Made by a program: the position numbers and the translations under genes. Source: SCUB01 sp041918675 (GTDB taxonomy: Bacteria; Pseudomonadota; Alphaproteobacteria; Rhizobiales; Xanthobacteraceae). From it: 64,000 nucleotides of DNA. Shown here one piece after another: positions 1 through 7,962 of this stretch; the stretch's first letter is position 1, and the number at the start of each line of letters is the position of its first letter. The notes under the pieces were generated by a model. It saw nothing but the letters and a program-made list of their open reading frames with translations. It was not told where the DNA came from and searched no databases. The DNA lies in assembly GCA_041918675.1 (NCBI GenBank), contig JAYRVF010000007.1, forward strand, positions 172,350-236,349, in the 5' to 3' direction.

Positions 1-400
1 TGAACGGCCCGAGCTCGGCGTGGAGATCCATCAGGTCCCAGCGATGCTCGGTGATCGAGTTGACCAGCGGCGGCGCGCCGCCGGCCCGCGCGCGGTCGTA
101 GGTCTTCAGGCAGACTTCCTGGACGTTCTTGGCGGGGAAGTCGAACGACAACGGGATGGTCACGACCTCCTGGATGGCGCCGATTACGCGGGCCATGAAG
201 CCGGTATCGGTCAGCGCGCGCGCGCCGATGTTGACGTTCAGATATGCGGCGCCGGCCTCGGCCTGCCGGACGGCGAGCGCCTGGATGCCCGGAATGTCCT
301 CGTTGTCGAACAGCGCCCGCGTGCTCTTGAAGCCGGGGTTGATGCGTTCGCCGATGATGTTGAGATCGAAACCCTTGGGGTCGGTCACGTCAGGCTCCAT
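1..400 (-). CDS. Pterin-binding (DHPS-like) methyltransferase, 3' end cut by window edge
   Basis: Only the first 133 codons lie in the window; the gene continues past position 1. The N-terminus reads MEPDVTDPKGFDLNIIGERIN, and the IIGERIN stretch plus the following TIM-barrel-like sequence (NVNIGAR, then a VTIPLSFDFP strand) are typical of the dihydropteroate synthase-like family that moves methyl groups between corrinoid proteins and tetrahydrofolate (MtrH, AcsE, CmuB types). The ATG at 398-400 overlaps the stop of the upstream reactivase gene by 16 bp, so it is the distal gene seen of the operon. Inferred role: methylcobalamin:tetrahydrofolate methyltransferase, the step that hands the methyl group to folate. 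The family call is fairly secure; the substrate direction is inferred from the neighbours. Confidence 0.85.
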   Translation of the reverse strand, partial: MEPDVTDPKGFDLNIIGERINPGFKSTRALFDNEDIPGIQALAVRQAEAGAAYLNVNIGARALTDTGFMARVIGAIQEVVTIPLSFDFPAKNVQEVCLKTYDRARAGGAPPLVNSITEHRWDLMDLHAELGPF

Positions 401-2235
401 GTCGCCGGCCTCGCGCGGAAGCCGATGTTGAACAAAAACGCTTTCTGGAAGTTCGGATTGGTCGACAGTTCGACGTAGCGGCACTCGCGCGCGATCGCGC
501 GGGCCTGTTCGCGGGCGCCGCGCGAGGCGACCATCAGGCGGACGCCCACCCCGGCCGCGTTGCCGACCTGCTCGAAACGGTCCAGCGGCAGATCGGGCAG
601 GAGGCCGATGGCGATGGCGCCGCCTACGTCGATATAGGCGCCGAACGCGCCGGCGATGATGACATGGGAAAGGTCGGTCTCCGCGAGACCGGCCTGGGCG
701 AGCAGCAGGTCGACGCCGGTGCGGATCGCCGATTTGGCGAGTTGGACCGCGCGCACGTCCTGCTGGCTGAAATGAACGCCGGGCGCGAGCGCCAGCGCGC
801 GCTTGCCATCGATGGTCACAACATCGGGATGATCGGCGCGGAACCGTCCGCCTTCGTCGATCAGCTCCGCCCGGCGCAGCGTCGCCAGCGCGTCGAGCAC
901 GCCCGAGCCGCACAGGCCGATCGCCTCCTTGCCGCCGATCGTCTTGCACCGCACGCGTCCGTCCTCGACGCGCACGCTTTCGATCGCGCCTTCGGCCGCC
1001 CGCATGCCGCAGGAGATGTGGCCGCCCTCGAGCGCGGGACCCGAGGGGCAGGAGGCCGACAGAATCTCGCCGCGATGGATCAGCGAGATTTCGGTGTTGG
1101 TGCCGATGTCCATGACCAGGACGGTGCGCCCGTCGCGCCAGCGATTCTCCGTCGCCAGCAGCGCGGTGACGTGATCGCCGCCGACGAAGCCGCCGATGCT
1201 GGGGGCGATCGTCGCATAGGCGCCGGCGGCCGCGTCGAGGGCGAGATCGCGCGCCTTGAGATCGACCGCGTCGCGCACGGCGGCGACGAACGGCGCGCGG
1301 CCGAGCTGGCGCACCGGCAGGCCGAGCAGGAGGTGCTGCATCGCGGTGTTGCCGCAAATGGCGATATCGACGATGTCGGCCGGCGTGGCGTTGATCGCGT
1401 GGCAGAGGTCGGCGGAAAGCGCGTTGATGGCGGTGACGGCGGCGTGGCGCAGCGCGTCGGCGTGGTCCTCGCCGGAGATGGCGTGATTGATGCGGCTGAT
1501 CAGGTCGCCGCCCCAGGCGGTCTGCGGGTTCTCGATGCCGAGGCTCGCCAGCCGCAGGCCGGTTTCAAGATCGATCAGGAACGCGGCCGCGTTGGTGGTG
1601 CCGAGGTCGACGGCGAGGCCGAGCAGCCGCGCGCGCGTCGACGAAAAGCCGATCAACTCGTCGCCTCGGATGAGCGCGCGGGCAGACCATCCGTTCGCGC
1701 GCAGAAGCGCGGGCAGCGCCCGCGCGCCGATGGCGTCGACGCGGGCGGGCGGCGCGGGCAGTCGCGCCACCATGCGGTCCATGTCGGAGGTGGTGTCGGC
1801 CAGCGTCGCCTCGTCGACCGTGACGTCGCGCGCGATCACCGCCGGATCGAGCGCCAATTGCTCGGCCGCCTCGCCCATATGCACGTCGGCGCGCACGACC
1901 GGCGCGAGCGAGCGCGGCGCGATCTCGACGACGCAATTGGACACCGCGCTGACCTGGCAGGCGCGCACCCATTTGCGCCGGCGCCGGGCGTGCTCGTTTT
2001 CGTCGAGATGGGTCTCGGCGCTTTCGCCGTCGCGGTGGATGCGGCCCTCGACGATCAGCACCGTACAGGTGCCGCAGGTGCCGCGGCCGCCGCAGGCGCC
2101 GACGATGCGCACGCCGTTGCGGCGCGCGCTGTGAAAGATCGTCTCCCGCGCCGGACTCGGAATGTCGCGGTCGATCTGCGGAAAGCGCAGCCGGTGCACG
2201 ATCGGCGCGCTCGGTCCGGTGGGCGGGTTGGTCAT
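385..2235 (-). CDS. Corrinoid reactivase: 2Fe-2S ferredoxin fused to ASKHA ATPase (DUF4445, RACE family)
   Basis: 616 aa. The N-terminus is a plant-type ferredoxin domain with ligands C48-x5-C54-x2-C57 and a fourth candidate C93 (RACQ). A linker follows, then a large actin-like ATPase domain with GLAVDLGTTN and VMDIGTNTEIS phosphate loops and a glycine-rich C-terminal part. This is the architecture of the reductive activators of corrinoid-dependent methyltransferases, which use ATP to return accidentally oxidised Co(II) to Co(I). It sits in the same operon as the corrinoid protein it should service (start at 4877) and 22 bp after the gene ending at 2258. Its stop overlaps the next gene. Presumably cytoplasmic; no signal peptide. 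Confidence 0.92.
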   Translation of the reverse strand: MTNPPTGPSAPIVHRLRFPQIDRDIPSPARETIFHSARRNGVRIVGACGGRGTCGTCTVLIVEGRIHRDGESAETHLDENEHARRRRKWVRACQVSAVSNCVVEIAPRSLAPVVRADVHMGEAAEQLALDPAVIARDVTVDEATLADTTSDMDRMVARLPAPPARVDAIGARALPALLRANGWSARALIRGDELIGFSSTRARLLGLAVDLGTTNAAAFLIDLETGLRLASLGIENPQTAWGGDLISRINHAISGEDHADALRHAAVTAINALSADLCHAINATPADIVDIAICGNTAMQHLLLGLPVRQLGRAPFVAAVRDAVDLKARDLALDAAAGAYATIAPSIGGFVGGDHVTALLATENRWRDGRTVLVMDIGTNTEISLIHRGEILSASCPSGPALEGGHISCGMRAAEGAIESVRVEDGRVRCKTIGGKEAIGLCGSGVLDALATLRRAELIDEGGRFRADHPDVVTIDGKRALALAPGVHFSQQDVRAVQLAKSAIRTGVDLLLAQAGLAETDLSHVIIAGAFGAYIDVGGAIAIGLLPDLPLDRFEQVGNAAGVGVRLMVASRGAREQARAIARECRYVELSTNPNFQKAFLFNIGFRARPATWSLT

Positions 2236-2257
2236 GGCGCGGACCGTCGGGGCGGGA

Positions 2258-2950
2258 TCATGCGGGGGCCGTGGCTGCCGCGCGAACGAGCTTGCAGCTC
2301 GGGCGCGACCGACAATCGTCGCAGCGCGACCATGTCGCCGGCGGCAGGTCGACGCCGACGCCCATCACCGCGGAGGTGGATTTGAGCGGCGTCAGCGCGT
2401 GGCCGGCGCTGAGCGCGACGCCGATGCGGTCGGCTCCCGCCAGGCGCAGCACCGGCGCGTGCGCGCCAAGCGCGAGGCCCGGATCGCCGGGGCGCAATTC
2501 GCCCGCCATCGCGAGCCTGTGTTTCGCCGCGAGCGCCAGCATTCGGTCCTGCATCTTGCGCGACACATGCATCAGCAACTCGTTGCCGATCCCGTCGAGC
2601 GCGAGCGCGAGCGACATCCGCCGTTCGGCGAACAGCGTCGACACCCGCCGCTCGATTCCGGGGCCGACCGTCGCGACCGCGCAGGCGAGCGCGGTCAGCC
2701 GGCCCGATTCCGGCACCAGGCGCGGACCACGGATGGTTTCGCCGCCCGCGCGCAACACGCCGCCGTCGACGCCTTCGATCGGCGCGAAACGGAAGCAGAA
2801 GGCCGCGTCGAGGAGGTTCTCCTCCACGATCAACGCGAGCGCGTCCCGCCGCGCGCGCCCACGCGTGGCCGCGTGCGGGCCGCTTTCCTCGTCGCGCAAC
2901 TCGCGCAGCACATCGGGACGGCCGACGCCCTCCATCGCCACCTCCGTCAT
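2258..2950 (-). CDS. MetH activation-domain-like protein with C-terminal cysteine motif
   Basis: 230 aa. The start ATG at 2950 overlaps the preceding stop as ATGA, indicating translational coupling. The C-terminal half resembles the S-adenosylmethionine-binding activation domain of vitamin B12-dependent methionine synthase: IGVALSAGHALTPLKSTSAVMG corresponds to the LxPxKSxSG type signature. It ends with a cysteine cluster, C-D-D-C-x5-C, that could bind a metal. Proteins of this kind recur in gene clusters for corrinoid methyltransferases but their biochemical role is not settled; help with corrinoid reactivation or corrinoid protein folding are possibilities. Family assignment is from motif memory, not a search. 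Confidence 0.75.
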   Translation of the reverse strand: MTEVAMEGVGRPDVLRELRDEESGPHAATRGRARRDALALIVEENLLDAAFCFRFAPIEGVDGGVLRAGGETIRGPRLVPESGRLTALACAVATVGPGIERRVSTLFAERRMSLALALDGIGNELLMHVSRKMQDRMLALAAKHRLAMAGELRPGDPGLALGAHAPVLRLAGADRIGVALSAGHALTPLKSTSAVMGVGVDLPPATWSRCDDCRSRPSCKLVRAAATAPA

Positions 2951-4218
2951 CCGGCGTATTTGCGCGCGGCGTCGAACATCGCGCGGACGTTGGCGACCGG
3001 CGTCTCGTCGGGTAGGCCGAAGGCGGCGTCGAGAATGAGCTTGCCGCCCTTGTTGTAGACGTTGTCGACGAGATGCTTGACCGCGCCGTCGACCTCGGCC
3101 GGTGTTCCGGTCGTGAGCAGCGACGGCGACAGGTTGCCGCGCAAGGCGACGATATCGCCGAGGACCTCGAACGCCTTGACCATGTCGGTGCGCTCGAACC
3201 AGTAGATGCATTTGCCGGGGGGAATGTCCTTGATGATCTCAAGCCGTTTGGTGCAGTCGGCTTCCCACAGCGGCATCGGCACGAGCCCGGCGTCGATGAG
3301 GTTCATCATCAGCTTGCGGAACGAGGGCCACCAGAAGGTCTCGAACTGTTTTCCCGACATGAAGGCGTCCGGCGCCCAATGGATCGGGATCATCACGAGC
3401 GGATTGCCGGTCGACTTGGCCAGGCTGATGATCATCCGCGACAGGAAGATCGACGACTTGTCGAGCACGGCGAGCAGCTTGTCCTTGTTGCGGAACAGAT
3501 CCTTCATCATCTGCGTCGCGCCGCGGAAATAGTCCGCGATGAAGTCGTAGGGCGATATGCCGATGGCGCCGTTGGTGAGCGGAAAGCCGTGGCGCGCGAT
3601 CGTCCGCGTCCAGTCGGCGTGGTGGTTGACCAGAACCTCGACCTCCTCGCCGACGCGGATCATGTTCATGAGCGCCTCGCGCACGCTCGGCTTGGCGAAG
3701 GCGCGCATGCCGTAGATCAGGCGGATGTAGTGCAGGCCCGGAATCGGCGGCAGGTCCTGGATGCCGGCGAAGGCGCCGGCCACGCGCGGGATGTATTTTT
3801 GCAGGTAGAAGCCGGTCGGGTCGAACAGGAAGTCGTCGAATTCGTCCGCGGTCATGTATTCGCGGTCGAGATATTGATAGGGCTGGTTGTCGTCGACGCC
3901 GTGACCGGGCCATTTGAGCATCTTGAAGTCGGCGAGCTCGATCGCCCTGCCGATGGCGTTCTGGATGACCATCGGCGAGACCGCGTCGGGCTCGAATTCG
4001 AGCACCGCTCGCTCGGCGATCTCCTTGCATTTGTCGTAGTCGTACATCAGCTCCTTGCAGGTGATGCCGCCATATTTCGCCAGCCAGAAGGTGCCGTACA
4101 GCACCACCGGCATGCGGTCGGGCTGTTTGAGCTCGACGCAGTCCATGATGCGCTTCCAGCGCGCGTCATAGGCGGCCTGGTTGGGCGAGGCGGCGGTGTC
4201 GACGTCGGCGGCGCTCAT
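2947..4218 (-). CDS. Uroporphyrinogen decarboxylase family (URO-D/MtaA-like) methyltransferase
   Basis: 423 aa. The start ATG at 4218 overlaps the corrinoid protein stop as ATGA; an upstream in-frame ATG would run deep into that gene, so the shorter start is preferred. The sequence has the URO-D fold hallmarks: an N-terminal RMPVVLYGTFWLAKYGG segment, a central DYFRG region, a late strand with MPLWEADCTKRLE and the terminal GGKLILDAAFGLPDETPVANV. Members next to corrinoid proteins are not haem enzymes but methyltransferases (MtaA, MtvB, CmuA N-domain) that use zinc to activate a substrate or thiol. This is the best candidate for the substrate:corrinoid methyltransferase of the operon. The methyl donor cannot be read from sequence; methoxyaromatics, methyl halides and methylated sulfur or nitrogen compounds are all possible. 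Confidence 0.88.
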   Translation of the reverse strand: MSAADVDTAASPNQAAYDARWKRIMDCVELKQPDRMPVVLYGTFWLAKYGGITCKELMYDYDKCKEIAERAVLEFEPDAVSPMVIQNAIGRAIELADFKMLKWPGHGVDDNQPYQYLDREYMTADEFDDFLFDPTGFYLQKYIPRVAGAFAGIQDLPPIPGLHYIRLIYGMRAFAKPSVREALMNMIRVGEEVEVLVNHHADWTRTIARHGFPLTNGAIGISPYDFIADYFRGATQMMKDLFRNKDKLLAVLDKSSIFLSRMIISLAKSTGNPLVMIPIHWAPDAFMSGKQFETFWWPSFRKLMMNLIDAGLVPMPLWEADCTKRLEIIKDIPPGKCIYWFERTDMVKAFEVLGDIVALRGNLSPSLLTTGTPAEVDGAVKHLVDNVYNKGGKLILDAAFGLPDETPVANVRAMFDAARKYAG

Positions 4219-4877
4219 GCGGCCGCTCCCATCCAGCCGCGGCATAGCGCCACCGCCTCGACCGCGTTGACGCCGAAAGCGTCGGCCCCGGTATAGGCCC
4301 GCACCGTCTCGTCGATCTGGCCGCCGCCGATCATGATCTTGAACTTGTCGCGCATGCCCTTTTGCTCGAAGGCGCTGATCGTCTCCTTCATCGAGTCGAA
4401 GGCGAGCGTGAGGAAGCCCGACAGCCCGACCACGTCGGGCTGGTAGGTGTTGATCTCGTCGATGAATGTCTGCACCGGAACGTCGACGCCGATGTCCTTG
4501 ACCTCGAAGCCGTTGATGTCGAGCATGAAGGAGACGATGTTCTTGCCGATGTCGTGCAGGTCGCCATGGACGGTGCCGATCAGCACGCGGCCGAGTTTCT
4601 TGGGCTCCTCGCCGGGCGCGGATTTGATCAGCGGCTTGGCGACGGCGCCGATGGTTTCCAGCATCTCGCCGGCCAGAACGAGTTCGGGCAGGAAATATTC
4701 GCCCTCCTCGAAGCGCTTGCCGACGACGTCCATCGCCGCGCGGCAGAGTCCGAGCACGCGCAGCGGCTCGGCGCCTTCCTCGAGCAACATCCGCTTGGCG
4801 AGCGCGACGCCCTCATCCTCGTTCATGTCGGCGAGCAACTCGACGAGCTGTCGTTCCTGGTCGGTCATGTCGTCCAT
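4215..4877 (-). CDS. Corrinoid (cobalamin-binding) methyl carrier protein
   Basis: 220 aa, the normal length for stand-alone corrinoid proteins (MtaC, MtbC, MtvC). Residues about 1-90 form the helical cap domain (methionine synthase B12-binding 1); residues about 95-215 form the Rossmann-like B12 domain. The lower cobalt ligand motif is GDLHDIGKN, with D106-x-H108-x-x-G111; the SxL-type motif is GLSGFLT (S153) and the GG motif is IGGG near residue 184. It shuttles the methyl group between the URO-D methyltransferase encoded immediately downstream and the pterin methyltransferase at the left edge. The ATG at 4877 follows a GGAG box; a second ATG three codons later is also possible. Confidence 0.95.
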   Translation of the reverse strand: MDDMTDQERQLVELLADMNEDEGVALAKRMLLEEGAEPLRVLGLCRAAMDVVGKRFEEGEYFLPELVLAGEMLETIGAVAKPLIKSAPGEEPKKLGRVLIGTVHGDLHDIGKNIVSFMLDINGFEVKDIGVDVPVQTFIDEINTYQPDVVGLSGFLTLAFDSMKETISAFEQKGMRDKFKIMIGGGQIDETVRAYTGADAFGVNAVEAVALCRGWMGAAA

Positions 4878-4924
4878 CGTTTTCTCCCACTCAACTTTCG
4901 TTCCATTGTTATTGTCCGCGTCGC

Positions 4925-6319
4925 TCACGCGGTGGCGCGGCGCAGGCCGCTGTCGCGGATCGCGTCGGCGAGCGTCGTTTCGTTGCGATGGCCCATCAGA
5001 TGCACGCCGGCGACGCCGTCGATGGCGCGCAGCGCGTGCATGGTCTCGATCAGGACGCGCAGCCCCTCGGCCTTCTGGTCGGCGGCGGCGCCGATCCGGC
5101 GGATCACGGCGTCCGGCACCGCGACGCCGGGCACATGCTCGGACATCCAGCGCAGCGCCCTGGCGTTTCCCAGGGTGCCGACGCCGACGATGATCGCGGC
5201 GCGCTTGTGCAATTCGCGGGCGCGCGCCTCGCGCATGAAGGCGGCGAAGGCGGCGACGTCGAAGCAGAACTGGGTCTGGATGAACTGCGCGCCGGCGTCG
5301 ACCTTGAGCTCGAAATTGTCGACGCGCCGCGCGAACGGCGGAACGAAGGGGTTGATGGTCGCGCCGAGAAACAGGTTCGGCGCCTTGTCGAGCTTGCGGC
5401 CGGAGGCGAAGGTGGCCTCGTCGCGCATCGCGCGGGCGACGCGCAGGAGCGTCACGGCGTCGAGATCGAACACGGGCTTGGCCTGCGGGTGGTCGCCCTG
5501 GGAGACGTCGTCGCCGGTCAGGCAGAGGAAATCGCGCACGCCGAGCGCGGCGGCGCCGAGAATATCGCCCTGCACCGCGATGCGGTTGCGATCGCGGCAG
5601 GCGATCTGGCAGACGGGCGTCAGGCCGTTGGCGGCGAGCAGGGCGGCGGCGGCCGCGCTCGACATGTGGCAGTTGCCGCCGGCGCCATCGGTGATGTTGA
5701 TCGCGTCGACGAGCCCGTCGAACAGGCGCGCGCGGGCAAGCAGCGCGGCCGGGTCGGGCGAGTCGGGCGGGGCGACCTCGACGGTGACGATGAATTCGCC
5801 CGAGGCGCAGGCCTTTTCGAAGGCGTGGGCCTCGCGCGGAAGCGGGGTGGTCGCGGGCCGGCCTTCCGCGCGCGCGGGCGGCGCGTCGCCCTCGATCACG
5901 CGCGCCCAGGTGGAGCGGCCTTGCAGGCGGAAATCGATCGGCAAATGCGGGTCGCGCGAGCCATCGTCGCCGACGCGTTCGATGCCCTCGCCGGCCTCGA
6001 TCCAGACGCAGCGCATCGACGGATCGACCTCGCAGCCGCCATCCGCGCGCACGCCGCCGCAGGGGCCGTTGCGCATCCGCTTGGCGCAATTGGTCGGGCA
6101 GGCCATGCCGCTGGTCGACAGCACGCATTGGCCGCACATCTTGCAGTCGAACAGGAATTGCTTGGAGGCGCGCTCGATCGGCAGCAGCAGCCGCTCGGCC
6201 CGGTCGCCGCCGATGGCGCGGGCGAGGGGACGCAGCATCGGGGCCACCCGCGCGCAGGCGTCGTAGACGCGCTTGAGGCCGCGCGCGTGCCGCGTACTCC
6301 AATGGCGTAACGCTTCCAT
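4925..6319 (-). CDS. Fused MetV-MetF: cysteine-rich domain plus methylenetetrahydrofolate reductase
   Basis: 464 aa, first gene of the minus-strand operon. The N-terminal third carries a cysteine cluster, C59-x2-C62-x2-C65, C74, C78, C87, matching the MTHFR_C/MetV domain that accompanies MetF in acetogens. Residues about 150-460 are a TIM-barrel 5,10-methylenetetrahydrofolate reductase: VTVEVAPPDSPDP at the start of the barrel, the folate-site region DRNRIAVQGDILGA, and LCLTGDDVSQGDHPQAKPVFDLD. Start chosen at the ATG after GAGGAAGG. In this context it would oxidise methyl-tetrahydrofolate to methylene-tetrahydrofolate, so that the methyl group enters C1 oxidation or biosynthesis. The fusion order, MetV then MetF, is noteworthy. 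Confidence 0.9.
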   Translation of the reverse strand: MEALRHWSTRHARGLKRVYDACARVAPMLRPLARAIGGDRAERLLLPIERASKQFLFDCKMCGQCVLSTSGMACPTNCAKRMRNGPCGGVRADGGCEVDPSMRCVWIEAGEGIERVGDDGSRDPHLPIDFRLQGRSTWARVIEGDAPPARAEGRPATTPLPREAHAFEKACASGEFIVTVEVAPPDSPDPAALLARARLFDGLVDAINITDGAGGNCHMSSAAAAALLAANGLTPVCQIACRDRNRIAVQGDILGAAALGVRDFLCLTGDDVSQGDHPQAKPVFDLDAVTLLRVARAMRDEATFASGRKLDKAPNLFLGATINPFVPPFARRVDNFELKVDAGAQFIQTQFCFDVAAFAAFMREARARELHKRAAIIVGVGTLGNARALRWMSEHVPGVAVPDAVIRRIGAAADQKAEGLRVLIETMHALRAIDGVAGVHLMGHRNETTLADAIRDSGLRRATA

Positions 6320-6559
6320 GACGGCCTTCCTCCCCTCAAGGCGGCGGGCGCTTCGTCGTGCCGGTTCGCGCGTGATCGGGAAGAACGGTCTCCGTTTCCC
6401 CCCGCATGGCGCGCCGCCACATCGAAACGTCGCGTGGGGCGGGCGTCGCGACGAGTCGCTCGGCCCGACCACTTGACCGGAAGCCCGCGGCGTCTCTGTC
6501 CGCTTGGCGTCCGTACCCGTCGCCGTCCATGATGAGCACATCACGGACGGATTGCCATG

Positions 6560-6573
6560 GTTGACAAGTCAAC
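6560..6573. promoter_or_regulatory. Operator 1, GTTGAC-AA-GTCAAC
   Basis: Perfect 6-bp inverted repeat with a 2-bp centre. It lies in the spacer of the predicted plus-strand promoter and overlaps the predicted minus-strand -10. A MarR-type dimer is the likeliest ligand because a MarR gene lies 2 kb away and controls of this size suit that family. Confidence 0.7.
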
Positions 6574-6588
6574 GTATAACGGGATGAA

Positions 6589-6602
6589 GTTGACCTGTCA
6601 AC
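6589..6602. promoter_or_regulatory. Operator 2, GTTGAC-CT-GTCAAC
   Basis: Second copy of the same 14-bp palindrome, differing only in the central dinucleotide. It contains the predicted minus-strand -35 hexamer and lies just downstream of the predicted plus-strand start point. Confidence 0.7.
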
Positions 6603-6659
6603 AATATGATGAAAAAACGGCGCGGGCGCGAAATTGCCCGCCGGGAGGGGTCCCGACCC

Positions 6660-7835
6660 ATGACGACACGGCGCATCCTGGCGCGACAGATTTTCGACGG
6701 CGAGCGGCTGCTCGACGGTCCTCATCTCGTGCGCGTCGAGGACGGGACGATCTCGGCGGTGGAAAAGGCGCCGGCCGGCGAGGCGGGCGATAGCGACGTC
6801 GTCGCGGCGTTCGCCATGCCGGGCCTGGTCGAGGCCCACGCCCACATCTTCCTCGACGGCGCGGAACTCGAAGGCGAGGCGCGCGGCGCTTATCTCGGCG
6901 CCGACTTCGACGCGATGATGGCGACCGCGCGCGGCAATCTGGCCAAGTCGACCCGCGCCGGCATCACCCTGATCCGCGACGCCGGCGATCGCTACGGCGT
7001 CAACACGGCAATCCGCGACGAATTGCGGGGCCGCGCGGACGCGCCGGTCGCCATGCGCGCGCCGGGGCTCGGCATCAAGCGGCCCAAGCGCTATGGCGGC
7101 TTCATGGCGCGCGACATCGTCTCGGCCGACGATATCGCCCCGACCATCGCCGAGATCGCGCCGGCGGCCGACGACATCAAGATCATCCTCACCGGCATCA
7201 TCGATTTCGTCGCTGGCGACGTCAAAGGCGTGCCGCAATTCAACACCGACGAACTGTCGGAGATCGTCGCGCGCGCGCATGGTTTCGGCCGCAAGACCTT
7301 CGCGCATTGCAGCGGCGTGGAGGGACTTCGGGTCGCGGTCGCCGCCGGCGTCGACTCGATCGAGCACGGCTTCTTCATGACGCGCGAGATCCTCGAGGGC
7401 ATGGCCGAGAAGTCGATCGCCTGGGTGCCGACCTTCTCGCCGGTGCATTTCCAGTGGGCGCGGCCGGAATTCGCGAAATGGAACTCGGCCACGCTCGACA
7501 ATCTCCGCCGCATTCTCGACGCGCATCTGGTTCACGTCGGGCTCGCTCACGAGCTCGGCGTGCCGCTGGTCGCCGGGTCCGACGCCGGCAGCCAGGGCGT
7601 CGATCACGGCGCGGCGCTGATCGACGAGATGTTCCATTTCCTCGACGCCGGCGTGCCGATGGCCGCGGTGCTGCGGTCGGCGACCTCGCGGCCGCGCGCG
7701 CTGTGGGACGTCCCCTCGGCCAATATCGCGCCGGGCAACCGGGCCGACATCGTCCTGCTCGAGGGGTCGCCGTTCGACGCGCCGCCGGCGCTGCGGCGGG
7801 CCAAGGCCGTGGTACGCGGCGCCGTCATGGCCTAA
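6660..7835 (+). CDS. Amidohydrolase, imidazolonepropionase-like (COG1228 type)
   Basis: 391 aa from the ATG at 6660, which follows a strong GGGAGGGG box; an earlier in-frame ATG at 6606 lacks one and lies beside the promoter. Metal-dependent hydrolase of the TIM-barrel amidohydrolase superfamily: the first metal motif is VEAHAHIF, a later histidine is in SIEHGFF, and the catalytic aspartate is likely in VAGSDAGSQG. The C-terminal PGNRADIVLLEGSPF strand is the usual small beta-domain closure. It is transcribed divergently from the corrinoid operon through shared operators, so it probably acts on the same substrate or a precursor, for example by cleaving an amide or cyclic amide to expose the methylated compound. 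Substrate unknown. Confidence 0.88.
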   Translation: MTTRRILARQIFDGERLLDGPHLVRVEDGTISAVEKAPAGEAGDSDVVAAFAMPGLVEAHAHIFLDGAELEGEARGAYLGADFDAMMATARGNLAKSTRAGITLIRDAGDRYGVNTAIRDELRGRADAPVAMRAPGLGIKRPKRYGGFMARDIVSADDIAPTIAEIAPAADDIKIILTGIIDFVAGDVKGVPQFNTDELSEIVARAHGFGRKTFAHCSGVEGLRVAVAAGVDSIEHGFFMTREILEGMAEKSIAWVPTFSPVHFQWARPEFAKWNSATLDNLRRILDAHLVHVGLAHELGVPLVAGSDAGSQGVDHGAALIDEMFHFLDAGVPMAAVLRSATSRPRALWDVPSANIAPGNRADIVLLEGSPFDAPPALRRAKAVVRGAVMA

Positions 7836-7962
7836 CAATCGGTTACCCACGGCGGCTCGGCCGCGCTATCATGCGAGCCGAACCGGTCAGCCGACGCGCG
7901 AGGAATACCGCGCGCGGAAGATGCCTCGCGCGCACCCGTCATTCGCGATAGGAAGAGGCGAC

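Larger units (their letters stand above)
6320..6659. promoter_or_regulatory. Divergent control region of demethylation operon and amidohydrolase
   Basis: This 340-bp gap separates the minus-strand operon from the plus-strand amidohydrolase. Two palindromes with the same architecture, GTTGAC-N2-GTCAAC, lie at 6560-6573 and 6589-6602, with centres 29 bp apart. Core promoters can be read on both strands. Minus strand: TTGACA at 6601-6596, 17-bp spacer, TATACG at 6578-6573. Plus strand: TTGCCA at 6552-6557, 17-bp spacer, TATAAC at 6575-6580. One operator covers the minus -35 and follows the plus start; the other covers the minus -10 and sits in the plus spacer, so one repressor could close both promoters. 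No gene was found between 6320 and 6550. Confidence 0.7.

Noticed and set aside
664..2385. Long plus-strand frame opposite the corrinoid reactivase
   Set aside because: The minus strand encodes a complete ferredoxin and ATPase domain protein; the plus frame has composition of an antisense shadow.
4878..6302. In-frame N-terminal extension of the corrinoid protein
   Set aside because: It runs antiphase through the MetV-MetF gene; the ATG at 4877 with GGAG gives the canonical 220-aa carrier.
1..6319. Chloromethane-utilisation (cmu) cluster
   Set aside because: CmuA is a fusion of the URO-D methyltransferase and the corrinoid domain; here they are two proteins, and cmuC was not seen. A related but different system is more likely.
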